NCBI GenBank assembly: GCA_964016415.1 | Contig: OZ024666.1 | Span: 1,407,310 to 1,471,309, forward strand | Length of the DNA: 64,000 bases | Direction: 5' to 3' | From: Erwinia sp. | GTDB lineage: Bacteria; Pseudomonadota; Gammaproteobacteria; Enterobacterales; Enterobacteriaceae | Program-made: the position numbers and the translations under genes | The notes under the pieces: generated by a model | Told to the model about the DNA's origin: nothing | What the model saw: the letters and a program-made list of their open reading frames with translations, nothing else | Database searches by the model: none | In this document: positions 53,501 to 63,683 of the stretch, piece after piece | Layout: each line of letters starts with the position of its first letter | How positions within the stretch are numbered: position 1 is the stretch's first letter

Positions 53501-56500
53501 GCGCAGTGCATGGTGTTCACGCAATCGCGACTGGCTGGCAACCAGAGAGGCCGGTGACAGTGGTGAGTCCAGCAACGTGAGCCACTGCTGGCGTAAGTGC
53601 TCCAGCGAATCACTACTTTGCGCTGACAACAACAACAGTTGCGGTTCATTATTCTGCTCTGCCACTCTGCTGACATGCGGTGGTGCCTGTTCCAGCACCA
53701 CATGCGCCAGTGTACCCGCGAAGCCGTACGAGGTGACGCCAGCGCGACGCGGCTGGTTGCGCTGCGGCCATGGCTGAGGCTGCAACGGCAGCCGCGCGGG
53801 GATAACATCCAGATCAATGAGCGGATTCAGCTGATTAAGGCCAATATGTGGGGGGGTCATGGCATGTTCCAGCGCAAGTACCGCTTTCACCAATCCTGAC
53901 GCACCAGCAGCAGCTTCGAGATGGCCGATATTGGTTTTGACTGACCCCATCCACAGCGGGTCAGCAGCCTGACGTCCGCTAAACACTTCAGCAACAGACT
54001 GATACTCAATCGGATCGACGAGGCGGGTACCCGTACCATGCAATTCTACATAATCGATATCATCCGGTTGCAGACCAGCGCGCTGTAATACTCGTTGCAA
54101 CAGACGATGCTGCGCGGCACCGTTTGGCGCGGAAAGGCTACTGCTGGCACCATCCTGACGTACCAGACTGCCACGGATAATAGCGCGAATAGGGTCACCA
54201 TCAGCTTCTGCCTGCAACAACGGCTTCAACAGGAAGGCAACACAGCCTTCACCGCGTACATACCCGTCAGCACTGGCGTCGAAGGTTTTACACTGTCCAT
54301 CCAGAGCCAGCATCCCGGCTTTATGCAGTACTTCATCAACTTCTGGCAGTAACTGCAATTTAACGCCAGCTGCCATTGCTATATCACACTCACCAAGACG
54401 CAGTGCCTGACAGGCCATATGCAATGCGCTATGCGCCGAAGAGCATGCGGTATCCACCGCTACCGAGGGGCCTTCCCAACCGTAAAAATAAGAGAGACGC
54501 CCACAGGCGGCGGCGAACGAGTTACCTGTACCGTAGTAAGCGTCAAGGTGGCTACTGTCACCGGTGATAAATGGCAGGTGGGCGTAATCACCAGTCCCGA
54601 TACCAACATACACACCGACATTTGCGCCTTTCAGCAGAGAAGGGCGCATACCCGCATCTTCCAGTGTGTGCCAGCTTATTTCCAGCAACATTCTTTGCTG
54701 CGGGTCGGTATTGATTGCTTCGCGAGGTGACATACCAAAAAAGGCGGCATCAAAATCTGCCGGTCGATTGAGAAATGCGCCAAAGCCAGGAATGTTGTCA
54801 TGATTGCGGAAACGGTCAGCAGGCATCGGGCGAATTGCCGAACGCCCCTCCATCAGCATCTGCCAGAACTGTTCGTCGTTTTGCGCTTCTTCGCCATCAG
54901 CGGAGGGCAAGCGGAATGCCATTCCGATGATCGCTACCGCTTCATCGCCAGGTTGGTGCGGTAGCGCGGCAATCGGTTTGACAACCGGCTGTTGCAAAGC
55001 GGCAATGCGGGCAGCCAGTGCACTGGCGCTTGGACTGTCAAACAACGCGCTTTCAGGTAAATCGATGCTATAGTGTTGAATGATCCTCGCCAGCAAGGTA
55101 GTGGCACCCACAGAGTCCAGACCGTAGCTGAATAACGACTGACGTGGGTCGATATTACGTGCGGTCACGTTTCCGAGCAGATCCGCCGCCTGCTGGCTGA
55201 TCCAGCCGATCAGTTCATTGCTCTCTGTGGTGCTATTATCTTGTGATGTCCGTTCATTCCAAATAGTGTGCAGTTTCTGCTGAAGCCAGGCCTCGCGCTG
55301 GGCGCGGCGACGCACTTTACCACTGGTGGTGCGCAGCAGTGTACCTTTACGAATGAGAACTACCCGCCATACTGCCAGCTGCTGCATAGCGGCATCGTCA
55401 TCACGCCGTGCTTCCATCACCACCACTAAACGCTCTTCGTCCTGATGATCACAGGAAAAAGCCGCAGCGCCATCGACAATCGCCAATGGGTGGGCGGCAA
55501 TGGCGGTGGCTTCGATATCGTTCGGGTAGTGACATTCGCCGCGTACGACCAGGATGTCTTTCAGACGGCCGGTAATATATAGCTGACCCTGATGAATAAA
55601 ACCCAGATCGCCGGTACGTAAATAGCGCCTGTCATGTTTTTCCCCTGCCAGTTGAGCACCAAATGTTTCTGCGGTTAGTTGCGCTCGCCGCCAGTAACCT
55701 TGTGCTACGGCAGGGCCGCTAATCCAGATTTCCCCCGTTTTACCGTCACTGACCGGCTGTTGACTGGCAGGATCAACAATGCGCAATATTTGGCCGCCAA
55801 ACTCATTACCACAGCCGACATAACGGCGGGTATGCTTGCTGGGGTGATCGACAATCACCACGTTGTGGTGCAGCAGTGCTTGTTTGTCGAGATCCAGATA
55901 GCACGGTTCTGGCGCACTGTTCCCTGCGGCAATCAGGGTCGCTTCCGCCAGACCATAAGAAGGTTTTAGTGCATTACGACACAGGCCACTGGCTCTAAAG
56001 CAGTGCCAGAATTCTTCCAGATGCCGGGGAGACACGGGTTCAGCAGAAGGCACAATGCTGACAACCGATGACAAATCAAACTTCGCCACGCGTTCCGGCT
56101 GCTGAAGAGCGGCCTCAGTACAACGCTGTAAAGCAAAGTTGGGGCAGGGCAGCACCGTGCCACGCTGTTCACTGGCGATTTCCAGCCAGCGTAACGGATC
56201 TTTCACAAAGGCAGCCGGCGGCAGATACACTGCGGTATTACCGGCAAGTGATGGCGACAGGATGCCCATAATCAGGCCCAGATCATGATACAGCGGCAAC
56301 CAGCTAACAACCACGCTATCGGGCGCTGGAAGAGTCAGGCAGTGCAGAAACGTCAGATTTGCCAGCAGATTACTGTGGCGATTAATTACTCCTTTCGGCT
56401 GACCCGTGGAGCCAGAGGTGTACTGCAGAAAGGCGATGGTATCACCAGAAATATCAACTCTACGCCAGCGACGTTGCCAACTTTCGTCATCGTCTGCCTG

Positions 56501-56596
56501 GGAGTCCAGCACCTTAAGTTGATGGCGCGCGGCAAAATGCCATGGCAGCAGATCCGAAAGAATTATCAAAATTGGCTCCGCTACTTTCACAAGCAC
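44543..56596 (-). pseudogene. first siderophore synthase: FAAL-ACP-KS-AT-KR-ACP-Cy-A(MT)-PCP-Cy-PCP, 5'-truncated and broken
   Basis: A PKS-NRPS of about 4000 residues. FAAL about 56596-55260 (FLQYTSGSTGQPKG) whose first about 100 residues are missing; ACP with GLDS near 55114; KS 54940-53670 (VDTACSS, HGTGT, NIGHLE); AT 53415-52500 (GHSIGE, SHAFHSPLLDP, malonyl type); KR 51700-51100 (GAWGALG, YGAAN); ACP GMDS near 50747; Cy; A about 49100-47900, with LSALWFDLSVWDIFG suiting cysteine, split by a methyltransferase/epimerase-like insert (LELGGRSG) before TGKVARALL; PCP (GGDS near 46434); second Cy (DNLICDGRS); PCP (GATS). Lesions: 1-nt loss near 53498, TAA 52686-52688, -2 slip near 49715, TAA 49424-49426, TAG 47798-47800. 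The FAAL start and iterative-type KS-AT-KR recall MicC of micacocidin rather than HMWP2. Confidence 0.88.
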
Positions 56597-56787
56597 GGAT
56601 AAGAAAATCAGTACGCAGAGAGTATAATGGACCTCAGGGCGGGATAGACAATATCATTAAGTCAATTGTTAGGAGCGATGCCTTAGCTGTTAATTTAATT
56701 GAAACCTACATGCATGATACCGAGCGAAAAAAATATGTTATAAAGGCAGTTGGTAATTATTTTTCCTTGATTGAAAAGCGCACATAA
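56597..56787 (+). pseudogene. 3' fragment of an unidentified gene at a rearrangement joint
   Basis: The last about 55 codons of an open frame (NGPQGGIDNIIKSIVRSDAL, then NLIETYMHDTERKKYVIKAV) end at a TAA at 56785-56787. It looks like real coding sequence of AT-rich composition, but its upstream part is the antisense of the FAAL gene, so its 5' end has been lost. I do not recognise the protein. Confidence 0.4.
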
Positions 56788-57096
56788 TTAACTGCGGGCA
56801 TTACCGTTATGGTTCTAACAGTTACTGCCAATGAGTTAGTCCATATTTTTATTATGCTAATATCTAGATCTACTGAATTTAGGGGGTTGTTATTTTGAAT
56901 CAATATTTATGTCATACTTTGACGATAATTGCTCTAACAGCATTGGTGCGTATAATGTATATTATGTTAAATAGGATTCGTGCACACCATACTGCTTTGA
57001 ATCACCTGCTGGCACCTGTCGCCAATATGTATCGTTGCCTCCAGGAAGCATCCCTGCTGTAAATGTCATCAATCATTGAAACCGATTCTTCCCCGC
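56788..57096. other. intergenic stretch with possible 55-residue small membrane ORF
   Basis: AT-rich. On the plus strand TTG 56895, with AGGGGG about 9 nt upstream, opens 55 codons to TAA 57060-57062 (MNQYLCHTLTIIALTALVRI at the start, one likely membrane helix). It is unrecognised and might be chance. No other feature is supported. Confidence 0.3.
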
Positions 57097-57549
57097 CTAT
57101 TTAAAATTGAAACTATCAGGGTGATTACCAAGACTTCCTGTCAGTGCGGCCAGCAGGACTGTTTTGCCATCAATTGACAGGTTATCAGGTATATTCAACC
57201 ACTTTAGTTTTTCATTTCCTGTTTTGTCATCCACTACAGAGAAAACACCCGCGACTTTTTTTGTTGCCATCGCATAAAGCACGGCGATGCGTTGAGAACT
57301 GCAATCATGTGGTTTACATGAGCTCAGTACCAGATACTGATTACCGGCGATGCTGACTTTCCTGCCCGGGGAGTTGGTTCCCCCTCGTGTGACCCATTTA
57401 GGTAACTGATGGTTATCCACCATTTTCAGGAACTCTGTTTTTGTATCCTGGTCAATCGCTAATTTACTGACCGTGAGTTCCTCTTGCGCATATGCGAATG
57501 TGGCTACGCCAGAGAGTGAAAGGAACAGTGCAATATATCTTCCGGCCAT
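57097..57549 (-). CDS. ivy: Ivy-type inhibitor of vertebrate lysozyme
   Basis: 150 residues. A signal peptide (MAGRYIALFLSLSGVATFAYA) precedes a mature protein that follows E. coli Ivy: the CKPHDC lysozyme-blocking loop (SSCKPHDCSSQRIAVLYA), VDDKTGNEKLKWLNI, and the C-terminal TGSLGNHPDSFNFK. Ivy is a periplasmic dimer that plugs the active site of C-type lysozyme and protects the cell in animal hosts. The mature part is intact, but the 5' end overlaps the truncated MFS gene by about 18 nt on the other strand, with no room for a promoter; its original start region may be lost and its expression is doubtful. A longer frame to 57621 exists but its extra residues are MFS antisense. Confidence 0.88.
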   Translation of the reverse strand: MAGRYIALFLSLSGVATFAYAQEELTVSKLAIDQDTKTEFLKMVDNHQLPKWVTRGGTNSPGRKVSIAGNQYLVLSSCKPHDCSSQRIAVLYAMATKKVAGVFSVVDDKTGNEKLKWLNIPDNLSIDGKTVLLAALTGSLGNHPDSFNFK

Positions 57550-58627
57550 GCCTGTGATGGCAAAAGATTTACAGGGTGATACAGCGCTGACAGTCACAGG
57601 ATTTCTTATCGGCTTCTGCATTGCTCAATTGATTTGGGGACCAGTCAGCGATCGGTATGGTCGCCGTTTGCCACTGTTCATTGGTTTAGTGCTATTTATC
57701 ATAGGCTCTGCGGGCTGTGCGTTATCAACAGATATTGTGCATATTGTCTTCTGGCGTGTTTTTCAGGCTTTAGGCGCTTGTACTGGCCCGATGTTGGCAC
57801 GAGCGATGATCCGTGACCTGTATAGCCGCACTCGCGCTGCACAAATGCTCTCCACTCTGATGATCATCATGGCCATCGCACCTATTGCCGGGCCACTGAT
57901 TGGCGGGCAAATGATTAAAGTCTCTTCGTGGCATGCTATTTTCTGGCTGTTAGTAATTATCGGTACAGTAATGCTGCTATCTTTATTCTGGTTACCAGAA
58001 ACCTTACCATCCGAAATGCGCTCAAAAACTACGGTAATCAGCACTTTTGAAAACTATTATGCCCTGTTAACCAACGCAAAATATATGCAGTTTACCCTGT
58101 TCCTCACATTTTATTACGTCGCAGCCTACGCCTTCATTACTGGTTCTCCATTTGTTTATATCACTTACTTCGGTATTGATCCGCAATACTACGGTTGGCT
58201 CTTTGCAAATAACATTGTTGGATTAATGGCCGTAAGCATGATTAACCGACGCCTGGTACACCACTATCCGCTTGAAACTCTACTCAAAAAGGCAGTATTA
58301 ATTGCCACCATTGCAGCCATCATGCTGGCGGTAACAACAAAGCTCAATGTAGGGGGGATCAGCATGGTTATCGCCACGGTCTTTGTCTTCTTTTCTATGA
58401 ATGGCATCATTGCAGCAACCTCAACCGCTTGTGCTCTGGATACTGTGCCCGGAGTGGCTGGTTCAGCATCAGCACTATTGGGAGCATTACAATACGGCAG
58501 TGGCATCATCTCTTCGCTTCTTCTGGCTATGTTCAGTGATGGCACCCCCTGGACTATGAGCTGGATCATCGCTTTATTTACAGCAGGCAGCGCTTTGATG
58601 GCGTTGACCGTTAAGCTAACGAAATGA
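57532..58627 (+). pseudogene. 5'-truncated Bcr/CflA-family MFS exporter
   Basis: About 365 residues of a Bcr/CflA-type major facilitator. The part from IYLPAMPVMAKDL (normally the end of helix 1) through WGPVSDRYGRR, the helix 2-3 loop, and to the last helix is well preserved. The usual first about 30 residues with helix 1 are missing: upstream in the same frame lies only the antisense of ivy (ATG 57473 gives a hydrophilic, non-family leader). So it was cut at about 57530. Such exporters pump drugs or siderophores; in related loci an MFS gene is next to the synthases, so this may be the old siderophore exporter. It is probably inactive. Confidence 0.7.
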
Positions 58628-59173
58628 AATCAGTTATTGATGCCAAGCGACACTATTGACTGTAATCCCCCCCCCTTCCCTGTGGGACGGGTTCAGGTAG
58701 CTTATGCGTTGTTTAATATAATAAAAAAACAATTAAATTATATTTTTATTTTCTGTTATCAGGTGTGATTTTTACTGATAACAAGATTATCAAAACACAA
58801 CACCATTAGTTAAGATAATCTTAACATACACATCAGGCGGAAAAGTTGCACTTCGCGGCGTGTAGCCCCTTTCAAAAAAGAGATAATGGATAGATGAACA
58901 ATGACCACTTACAAAATAACGCTGAGCAAAGATTAGTGTAAATTAACAGGCCAGAGCAGACTTTTTTGTCTGCCACTGTGTCTTTCTCTATCCGTTTTCA
59001 TGAAAAAGAAAAAGCCAGTTAAAATTGTTTTATAGGAAACATTCTAATTTTGAAATAATATTGATGAATATCTATTACAAGCTGTAATTGAAAAATAATT
59101 TTTATAAATCACCTAAAGTCCTACCAGAGAGTGCCGATATCCGATGAAATTGGCATTCTCACGGGGCAGGAAA
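58628..59173. other. AT-rich intergenic region with two palindromes
   Basis: About 545 nt with no supported gene. It has a run of ten C near 58667, a palindrome TGATAA-caaga-TTATCA at 58776-58792, a perfect 17-bp palindrome GTTAAGAT-a-ATCTTAAC at 58809-58825 and a small hairpin GCAGAC-tttttt-GTCTGC at 58956-58973. The palindromes could be operators but no regulator is known for them. The chemoreceptor promoter should lie in the last 200 nt. Confidence 0.4.
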
Positions 59174-60726
59174 ATGTTTAAAAATTCAAAACATCCCAGA
59201 TGATACTGGGCACTATCGCAATTTTCTTTCTGTTGCAATTTTTCACAATCACTTTCAATTTATACAATGGCTACAACAACAAAATAAATCTTTCGTCGAT
59301 AACCAATTCGAATGAAAAAATTGCCTTGATCACTAACACATAGTTTGCGATGAATGCCGTTCGCTCAAATATTAACCGAACAGTTATTGCAATGCAAAAC
59401 AACGGCGTCAATAGTGAAAATGCCAATAACTCGATTCAGGCATCTAAAGACGAACTTGTCAAAATACAAAAATGGTATGACGCATTCAATCAGTACGGAG
59501 AGATTGCAGGTATCGACCCTGCATTAACACAAAATCTTGATGTGTCTTATAAAAAATTCTATGCGGAATTACAGAACATTATCAACCTGACCGACAAACG
59601 AGATCCGGCTATTCTACTCAGTTATAATCTTACTCCAACCTTTAACCTGATGCTAAAGGATTATGATGCATGGCGAACAGCAGCAAATGAAGTGACCAAA
59701 AAAACCTATATCAGCAGCGAATCTTTATTCAATACTATCGTATTAATATTGATTTCTATTCTGGTGGTGATTGTTTTAGTTACCATTGTATGCTGGTATG
59801 TTTTGCGTTCAACATTACTCAAACCACTGAACAACGCATTGTTTTTCATCAATAACATTGCTCATGGTGACCTGAGTCATGACATCGAATCCGATCCGGC
59901 AGCCAAAAATGAAATGAGTACTCTCATTGATGGTTTGCAAACAATGAAAGAGTCGATTTACCACACGGTGAAAACCGTTCGCGAGAGTTCTGAAATTATC
60001 TCTGTAGAGATTATCAAACTGGTCGATGGCAATGACAATCTTTCATCGCGCACAGAACAGCAGGCAGCTTCTCTGGAAGAGACCGCTGCGAGTATGGAAC
60101 AAATCACACATACCGTATCCATGAATGCTGATAATGCTAATCAAGCCGCAGCTGAAGCTATTAAAACCGCTGAATCCGCTAAAGAAGGTGGCAGAATTGT
60201 CTCCAATGTCAGCAATACGATTAATGAAATGGAAATCAGTGCCAATAAAATTTCCGAGGTTACTAACTTAATTAAAAATATTGCTTTCCAAACCAATATT
60301 CTCGCTTTGAACGCTGCTGTTGAAGCTGCGCGTGCCGGAGAGAGTGGTAAAGGGTTTGCCGTTGTGGCTGGTGAAGTCAGAAATCTTGCTCAAAACTGTG
60401 CGAATGCAGCAAAAGATGTTGATATGCTTATAAAAGACTCGTCAACTCGCGTACAGGAAAGTTCACATCTGGCACAAACGGCTACCTCCAGTATTAATGA
60501 AGTGGTGAATTTCTCCCAAAATGTCAGTGACATTATTAATGAAATTTCTGTCGCATCAAAAGAGCAGGAATCTGGTATTTCTCAAATTGGCGTCGCAATT
60601 ACTGAACTGGATAAAGTGACTCAACTCAACTATGGGTTGGTACAACAAGCCAGTGCTTCGTGCAATGAGTTAAAGGATCAGATAGCCATTTTGCACCAGA
60701 GCGTGATCAAATTTAAGTTAAGCTGA
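59174..60726 (+). pseudogene. methyl-accepting chemotaxis protein, broken near 5' end
   Basis: The conceptual protein of about 515 residues has one helix near the N-terminus (LGTIAIFFLLQFFTITFNLY), a periplasmic ligand domain, a second helix ([20 protein letters not shown]), a HAMP domain ([20 protein letters not shown]) and a signalling domain with the tip [20 protein letters not shown]. The reading is broken twice: a 1-nt loss in AAAATTCAAAAC near 59185 and an in-frame TAG at 59341-59343 (TNT*FAMNAV). From ATG 59350 a 458-residue remainder keeps the second helix, HAMP and signalling region but loses the first anchor and part of the sensor. The ligand is unknown. Confidence 0.82.
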
Positions 60727-60730
60727 CAGA

Positions 60731-60760
60731 TTAATGGCTGCCTTTCAAGGCAGCCATTAA
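60731..60760 (+). terminator. hairpin after chemoreceptor gene
   Basis: Perfect 12-bp inverted repeat TTAATGGCTGCC / GGCAGCCATTAA with 6-nt loop directly after the stop. No T-run follows, so a moderate call. Confidence 0.7.
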
Positions 60761-61007
60761 CGCAGCAAGCCGCGTGTATGAGCTTTATCGTCTAAGACTT
60801 CTCTTCTCCCCCTTCTCTCATGACCTGTTATGCTTACTGTTTTCCAAACAATACGAACAAACAGATGATCGTCAGAACATGGCACGGATATGTACCATTG
60901 GCTCATGCAGAAGGTTTTGCCAGCCAATGACCAACAATTTCAGCTTCTGTCCGCCCCCTACGCTTCCCACATAAATTCCCACTGCTTAAAATCCAACGTA
61001 CTTAATT

Positions 61008-61026
61008 GATAACTATTTTCATTTAA
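61008..61026 (+). promoter_or_regulatory. possible Fur box upstream of sitA
   Basis: GATAACTATTTTCATTTAA agrees with the Fur consensus at about 12 of 19 positions and lies 65 nt before sitA. The Sit family is normally repressed by Fur and MntR; no convincing MntR palindrome was picked out. The other about 330 nt between the hairpin and sitA hold no gene I can support. Confidence 0.4.
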
Positions 61027-61090
61027 GATAGCCTGTGCTATAAATCTTAGTCATTGCTATTAGCGTAATTTCGTTTCCGGAGGAATGGTC

Positions 61091-62002
61091 ATGTCGTTAC
61101 TAAGAAGAGTTGTTGTGGCAGTAAGCGTTTTATCGCTACTCACCCTGATCCCTGCCAGGGTTGTCGCCAGTGATAAATTCAAAGTTATCACCACCTTTAC
61201 CGTTATCGCTGACATGGCAAAAAATGTTGCCGGTGATGCGGCAGAGGTAACTTCAATCACTAAGCCAGGAGCAGAAATTCATGAATATCTACCGACACCG
61301 GGGGATATTAAACGCGCTCAGGGTGCGCAATTAATTCTGGCTAATGGTATGAATCTGGAATTATGGTTTCAGCGGTTTTACCAGCATCTGAAGGGAGTAC
61401 CGGAAGTTGTCGTCACTAAGGGGGTGGTCCCAATGGGCATCACCGAAGGCCCCTACGACGGTAAACCAAACCCACATGCCTGGATGTCTCCTGACAATGC
61501 ACTGATTTATGTTGATAACATTCGGGATGCATTAGTGAAGTACGACGCGAAAAATGCCTCGGTTTACCAGCGCAATGCGGAGATTTACAAACAGAAAATT
61601 ACCGCTACCTTGCAACCCTTGCGTGAGCAAATTTCCGTACTGCCGGAAAACAAACGCTGGCTGGTTTCCAGTGAAGGGGCATTCTCTTATCTGGCCAGAG
61701 ATTTGGGATTGAAAGAACTCTATCTGTGGCCAATCAATGCGGATCAACAGGGAACACCTCAACAAGTCAGGCATGTTATTGACCAGGTGAGAAAACACCA
61801 GATTCCGGCCGTTTTCAGTGAAAGTACAGTTTCAGATAAACCAGCGCGCCAGGTGGCCAGAGAGACGGGAGCAAATTATGGCGGCGTGTTGTATGTCGAT
61901 TCTCTTAGTACGGCTGATGGCCCGGTCCCCACCTATCTTGATTTATTAATTGTCACCACGAAAACTGTAGCAAAAGGGATCAAGGAAGGGATCAATAAGT
62001 GA
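61091..62002 (+). CDS. sitA: Mn/Fe ABC transporter periplasmic binding protein SitA
   Basis: About 303 residues with a signal peptide ([20 protein letters not shown], then VVASDKF) and a cluster A-I metal-binding fold. Metal ligands: His in [12 protein letters not shown], His in [11 protein letters not shown], Glu in [15 protein letters not shown] and Asp in LYVDSLS. It captures Mn(II)/Fe(II) in the periplasm for SitCD. GGAGGA is 6 nt before ATG 61091; the ATG at 61085 abuts the ribosome site and is less likely. It is the first gene of sitABCD. Confidence 0.9.
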   Translation: MSLLRRVVVAVSVLSLLTLIPARVVASDKFKVITTFTVIADMAKNVAGDAAEVTSITKPGAEIHEYLPTPGDIKRAQGAQLILANGMNLELWFQRFYQHLKGVPEVVVTKGVVPMGITEGPYDGKPNPHAWMSPDNALIYVDNIRDALVKYDAKNASVYQRNAEIYKQKITATLQPLREQISVLPENKRWLVSSEGAFSYLARDLGLKELYLWPINADQQGTPQQVRHVIDQVRKHQIPAVFSESTVSDKPARQVARETGANYGGVLYVDSLSTADGPVPTYLDLLIVTTKTVAKGIKEGINK

Positions 62003-62829
62003 TGAAAGAGCACGGTATTACTGTTACACAAGTGTCTGTGACGTACCGGAACGGACATACCGCCCTGCATGATGCCAGTTTTTCTGTTCCCACGGGTTCT
62101 ATTGCTGCATTGGTTGGTGTTAATGGGTCAGGAAAATCGACACTTTTCAAAGCGATTATGGGGTTTGTCAGGTTAGCCAGAGGCGATATCCGCCTGATGG
62201 GCATGCCAACGCATCAGGCTCTGAAACGTAATATCGTGGCTTATGTTCCCCAGTCTGAAGAGGTAGACTGGACGTTCCCGGTACTGGTTGAAGATGTGGT
62301 CATGATGGGACGCTATGGCCATATGGGAATGTTAAGACGGCCACGTGATAGTGACCATCAGTGGGTGGACCTGGCACTCGCCCGGGTGGACATGCTGGAT
62401 TACCGAAAGAGACAAATTGGCGAGTTGTCCGGTGGGCAACGTAAGCGGGTTTTTCTTGCTCGCGCTATCGCACAGCAAGGTCAGGTGATCTTACTGGATG
62501 AACCGTTTACTGGTGTAGATGTCCAGACAGAAACCAAGATAATCAGTTTGCTGCGTGAGCTAAGGGATGAAGGAAAAACACTGCTCGTTTCAACTCACAA
62601 TCTTGGTTCTGTGACCGAGTTTTGTGACTACACCGTGATGGTGAAAGGTACCATCATTGCTAGTGGTCCAACAGCAACTACCTATACCGCAGAAAATATC
62701 GAGCTTACTTTCAGCGGATTATTACGTCATGTAGTGTTGGATGGTTCTGAAGAGTGCATCATTACTGATGATGAACGTCCATTTGTTGCTGCTCGTCCCA
62801 CCGATAAAAGCCAGGAATCTACATCATGA
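62002..62829 (+). CDS. sitB: Mn/Fe ABC transporter ATPase SitB
   Basis: About 275 residues. Walker [10 protein letters not shown] (about residues 39-47), ABC signature [14 protein letters not shown], Walker [14 protein letters not shown] and the switch His in LVSTHNLGS are all normal. It powers metal import with SitC and SitD. The start lies directly after the sitA stop, at the overlapping TGATG (ATG 62002). It is coupled to sitC by overlap. Confidence 0.9.
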   Translation: MKEHGITVTQVSVTYRNGHTALHDASFSVPTGSIAALVGVNGSGKSTLFKAIMGFVRLARGDIRLMGMPTHQALKRNIVAYVPQSEEVDWTFPVLVEDVVMMGRYGHMGMLRRPRDSDHQWVDLALARVDMLDYRKRQIGELSGGQRKRVFLARAIAQQGQVILLDEPFTGVDVQTETKIISLLRELRDEGKTLLVSTHNLGSVTEFCDYTVMVKGTIIASGPTATTYTAENIELTFSGLLRHVVLDGSEECIITDDERPFVAARPTDKSQESTS

Positions 62830-63683
62830 ATGTGCTGTTTGAGCCTTTCGGCTACCAGTATATGCTGAGTGCCATGTGGGTATCAGCTATGGTCGGAGGA
62901 TTGTGTGCTTTTTTATCCTGCTATTTGATGCTCAAAGGATGGTCGTTAATAGGTGATGCCTTATCACACTCGATTGTACCCGGCATCGCCGGGGCATATA
63001 TGCTTGGGTTACCCTTTTCACTCGGTGCTTTTTTCTCCGGTGGTTTAGCGGCAGGAAGTATGCTTTTTCTTAACCAGCGATCCCGCCTGAAAGAAGATGC
63101 GATTATCGGATTAATCTTCTCCTCTTTTTTCGGGTTAGGATTGTTTATGGTGTCTCTTAACCCGACCTCAGTAAATATTCAAACGATAGTACTGGGTAAT
63201 GTTCTGGCTATCGCCCCGGCTGATATTGTGCAACTTTCCATTATTGGCGTCGTTTCAGTTATCGTCCTGCTGTTCAAATGGAAAGATTTTATGGTGACCC
63301 TCTTCGATGAAAATCATGCCAGGGCGGTAGGACTGAATCCCACCCGCCTGAAACTGTTATTTTTTACGCTGCTGTCGCTGTGTACAGTCGCTGCCTTACA
63401 GACGGTGGGGGCTTTTTTAGTAATTTGCCTGGTGGTTACTCCTGGCGCTACCGCATGGATGCTGACCGATCGTTTTCCACGTCTGCTCATCATTGCGGTA
63501 TTGATTGGCAGTATCACCAGTTTCCTTGGAGCCTGGGCGAGTTACTATCTGGATGGGGCAACTGGTGGAATCATTGTCGTGACGCAAACACTCCTCTTTT
63601 TACTGGCCTTCTTTTTTGCACCGACTCACGGCGTGATTGCAACCCGACGCAGAACCAGTCGCCGTATCAGGAGTCAGATATGA
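62826..63683 (+). CDS. sitC: Mn/Fe ABC transporter permease SitC
   Basis: 285 residues with about eight to nine hydrophobic helices of the ABC-3 permease type ([20 protein letters not shown] near residue 40 is the family signature). Overlaps sitB (ATGA) and sitD (ATGATG). No lesion. Confidence 0.9.
   Translation: MNVLFEPFGYQYMLSAMWVSAMVGGLCAFLSCYLMLKGWSLIGDALSHSIVPGIAGAYMLGLPFSLGAFFSGGLAAGSMLFLNQRSRLKEDAIIGLIFSSFFGLGLFMVSLNPTSVNIQTIVLGNVLAIAPADIVQLSIIGVVSVIVLLFKWKDFMVTLFDENHARAVGLNPTRLKLLFFTLLSLCTVAALQTVGAFLVICLVVTPGATAWMLTDRFPRLLIIAVLIGSITSFLGAWASYYLDGATGGIIVVTQTLLFLLAFFFAPTHGVIATRRRTSRRIRSQI

Noticed and set aside
44543-56596. The open pieces of the first synthase as separate genes
   Set aside because: Stops are followed by the same frame with conserved domain sequence on both sides, and domains such as AT and Cy are cut in the middle.
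57550-57621. Longer Ivy start at 57621
   Set aside because: The extra 24 residues are antisense of the MFS gene and would move the signal peptide away from the N-terminus.
58667-58676. Run of ten C as a phase-variable repeat
   Set aside because: It lies between genes, far from any start or promoter I can define, and one copy in one sequence shows no variation.
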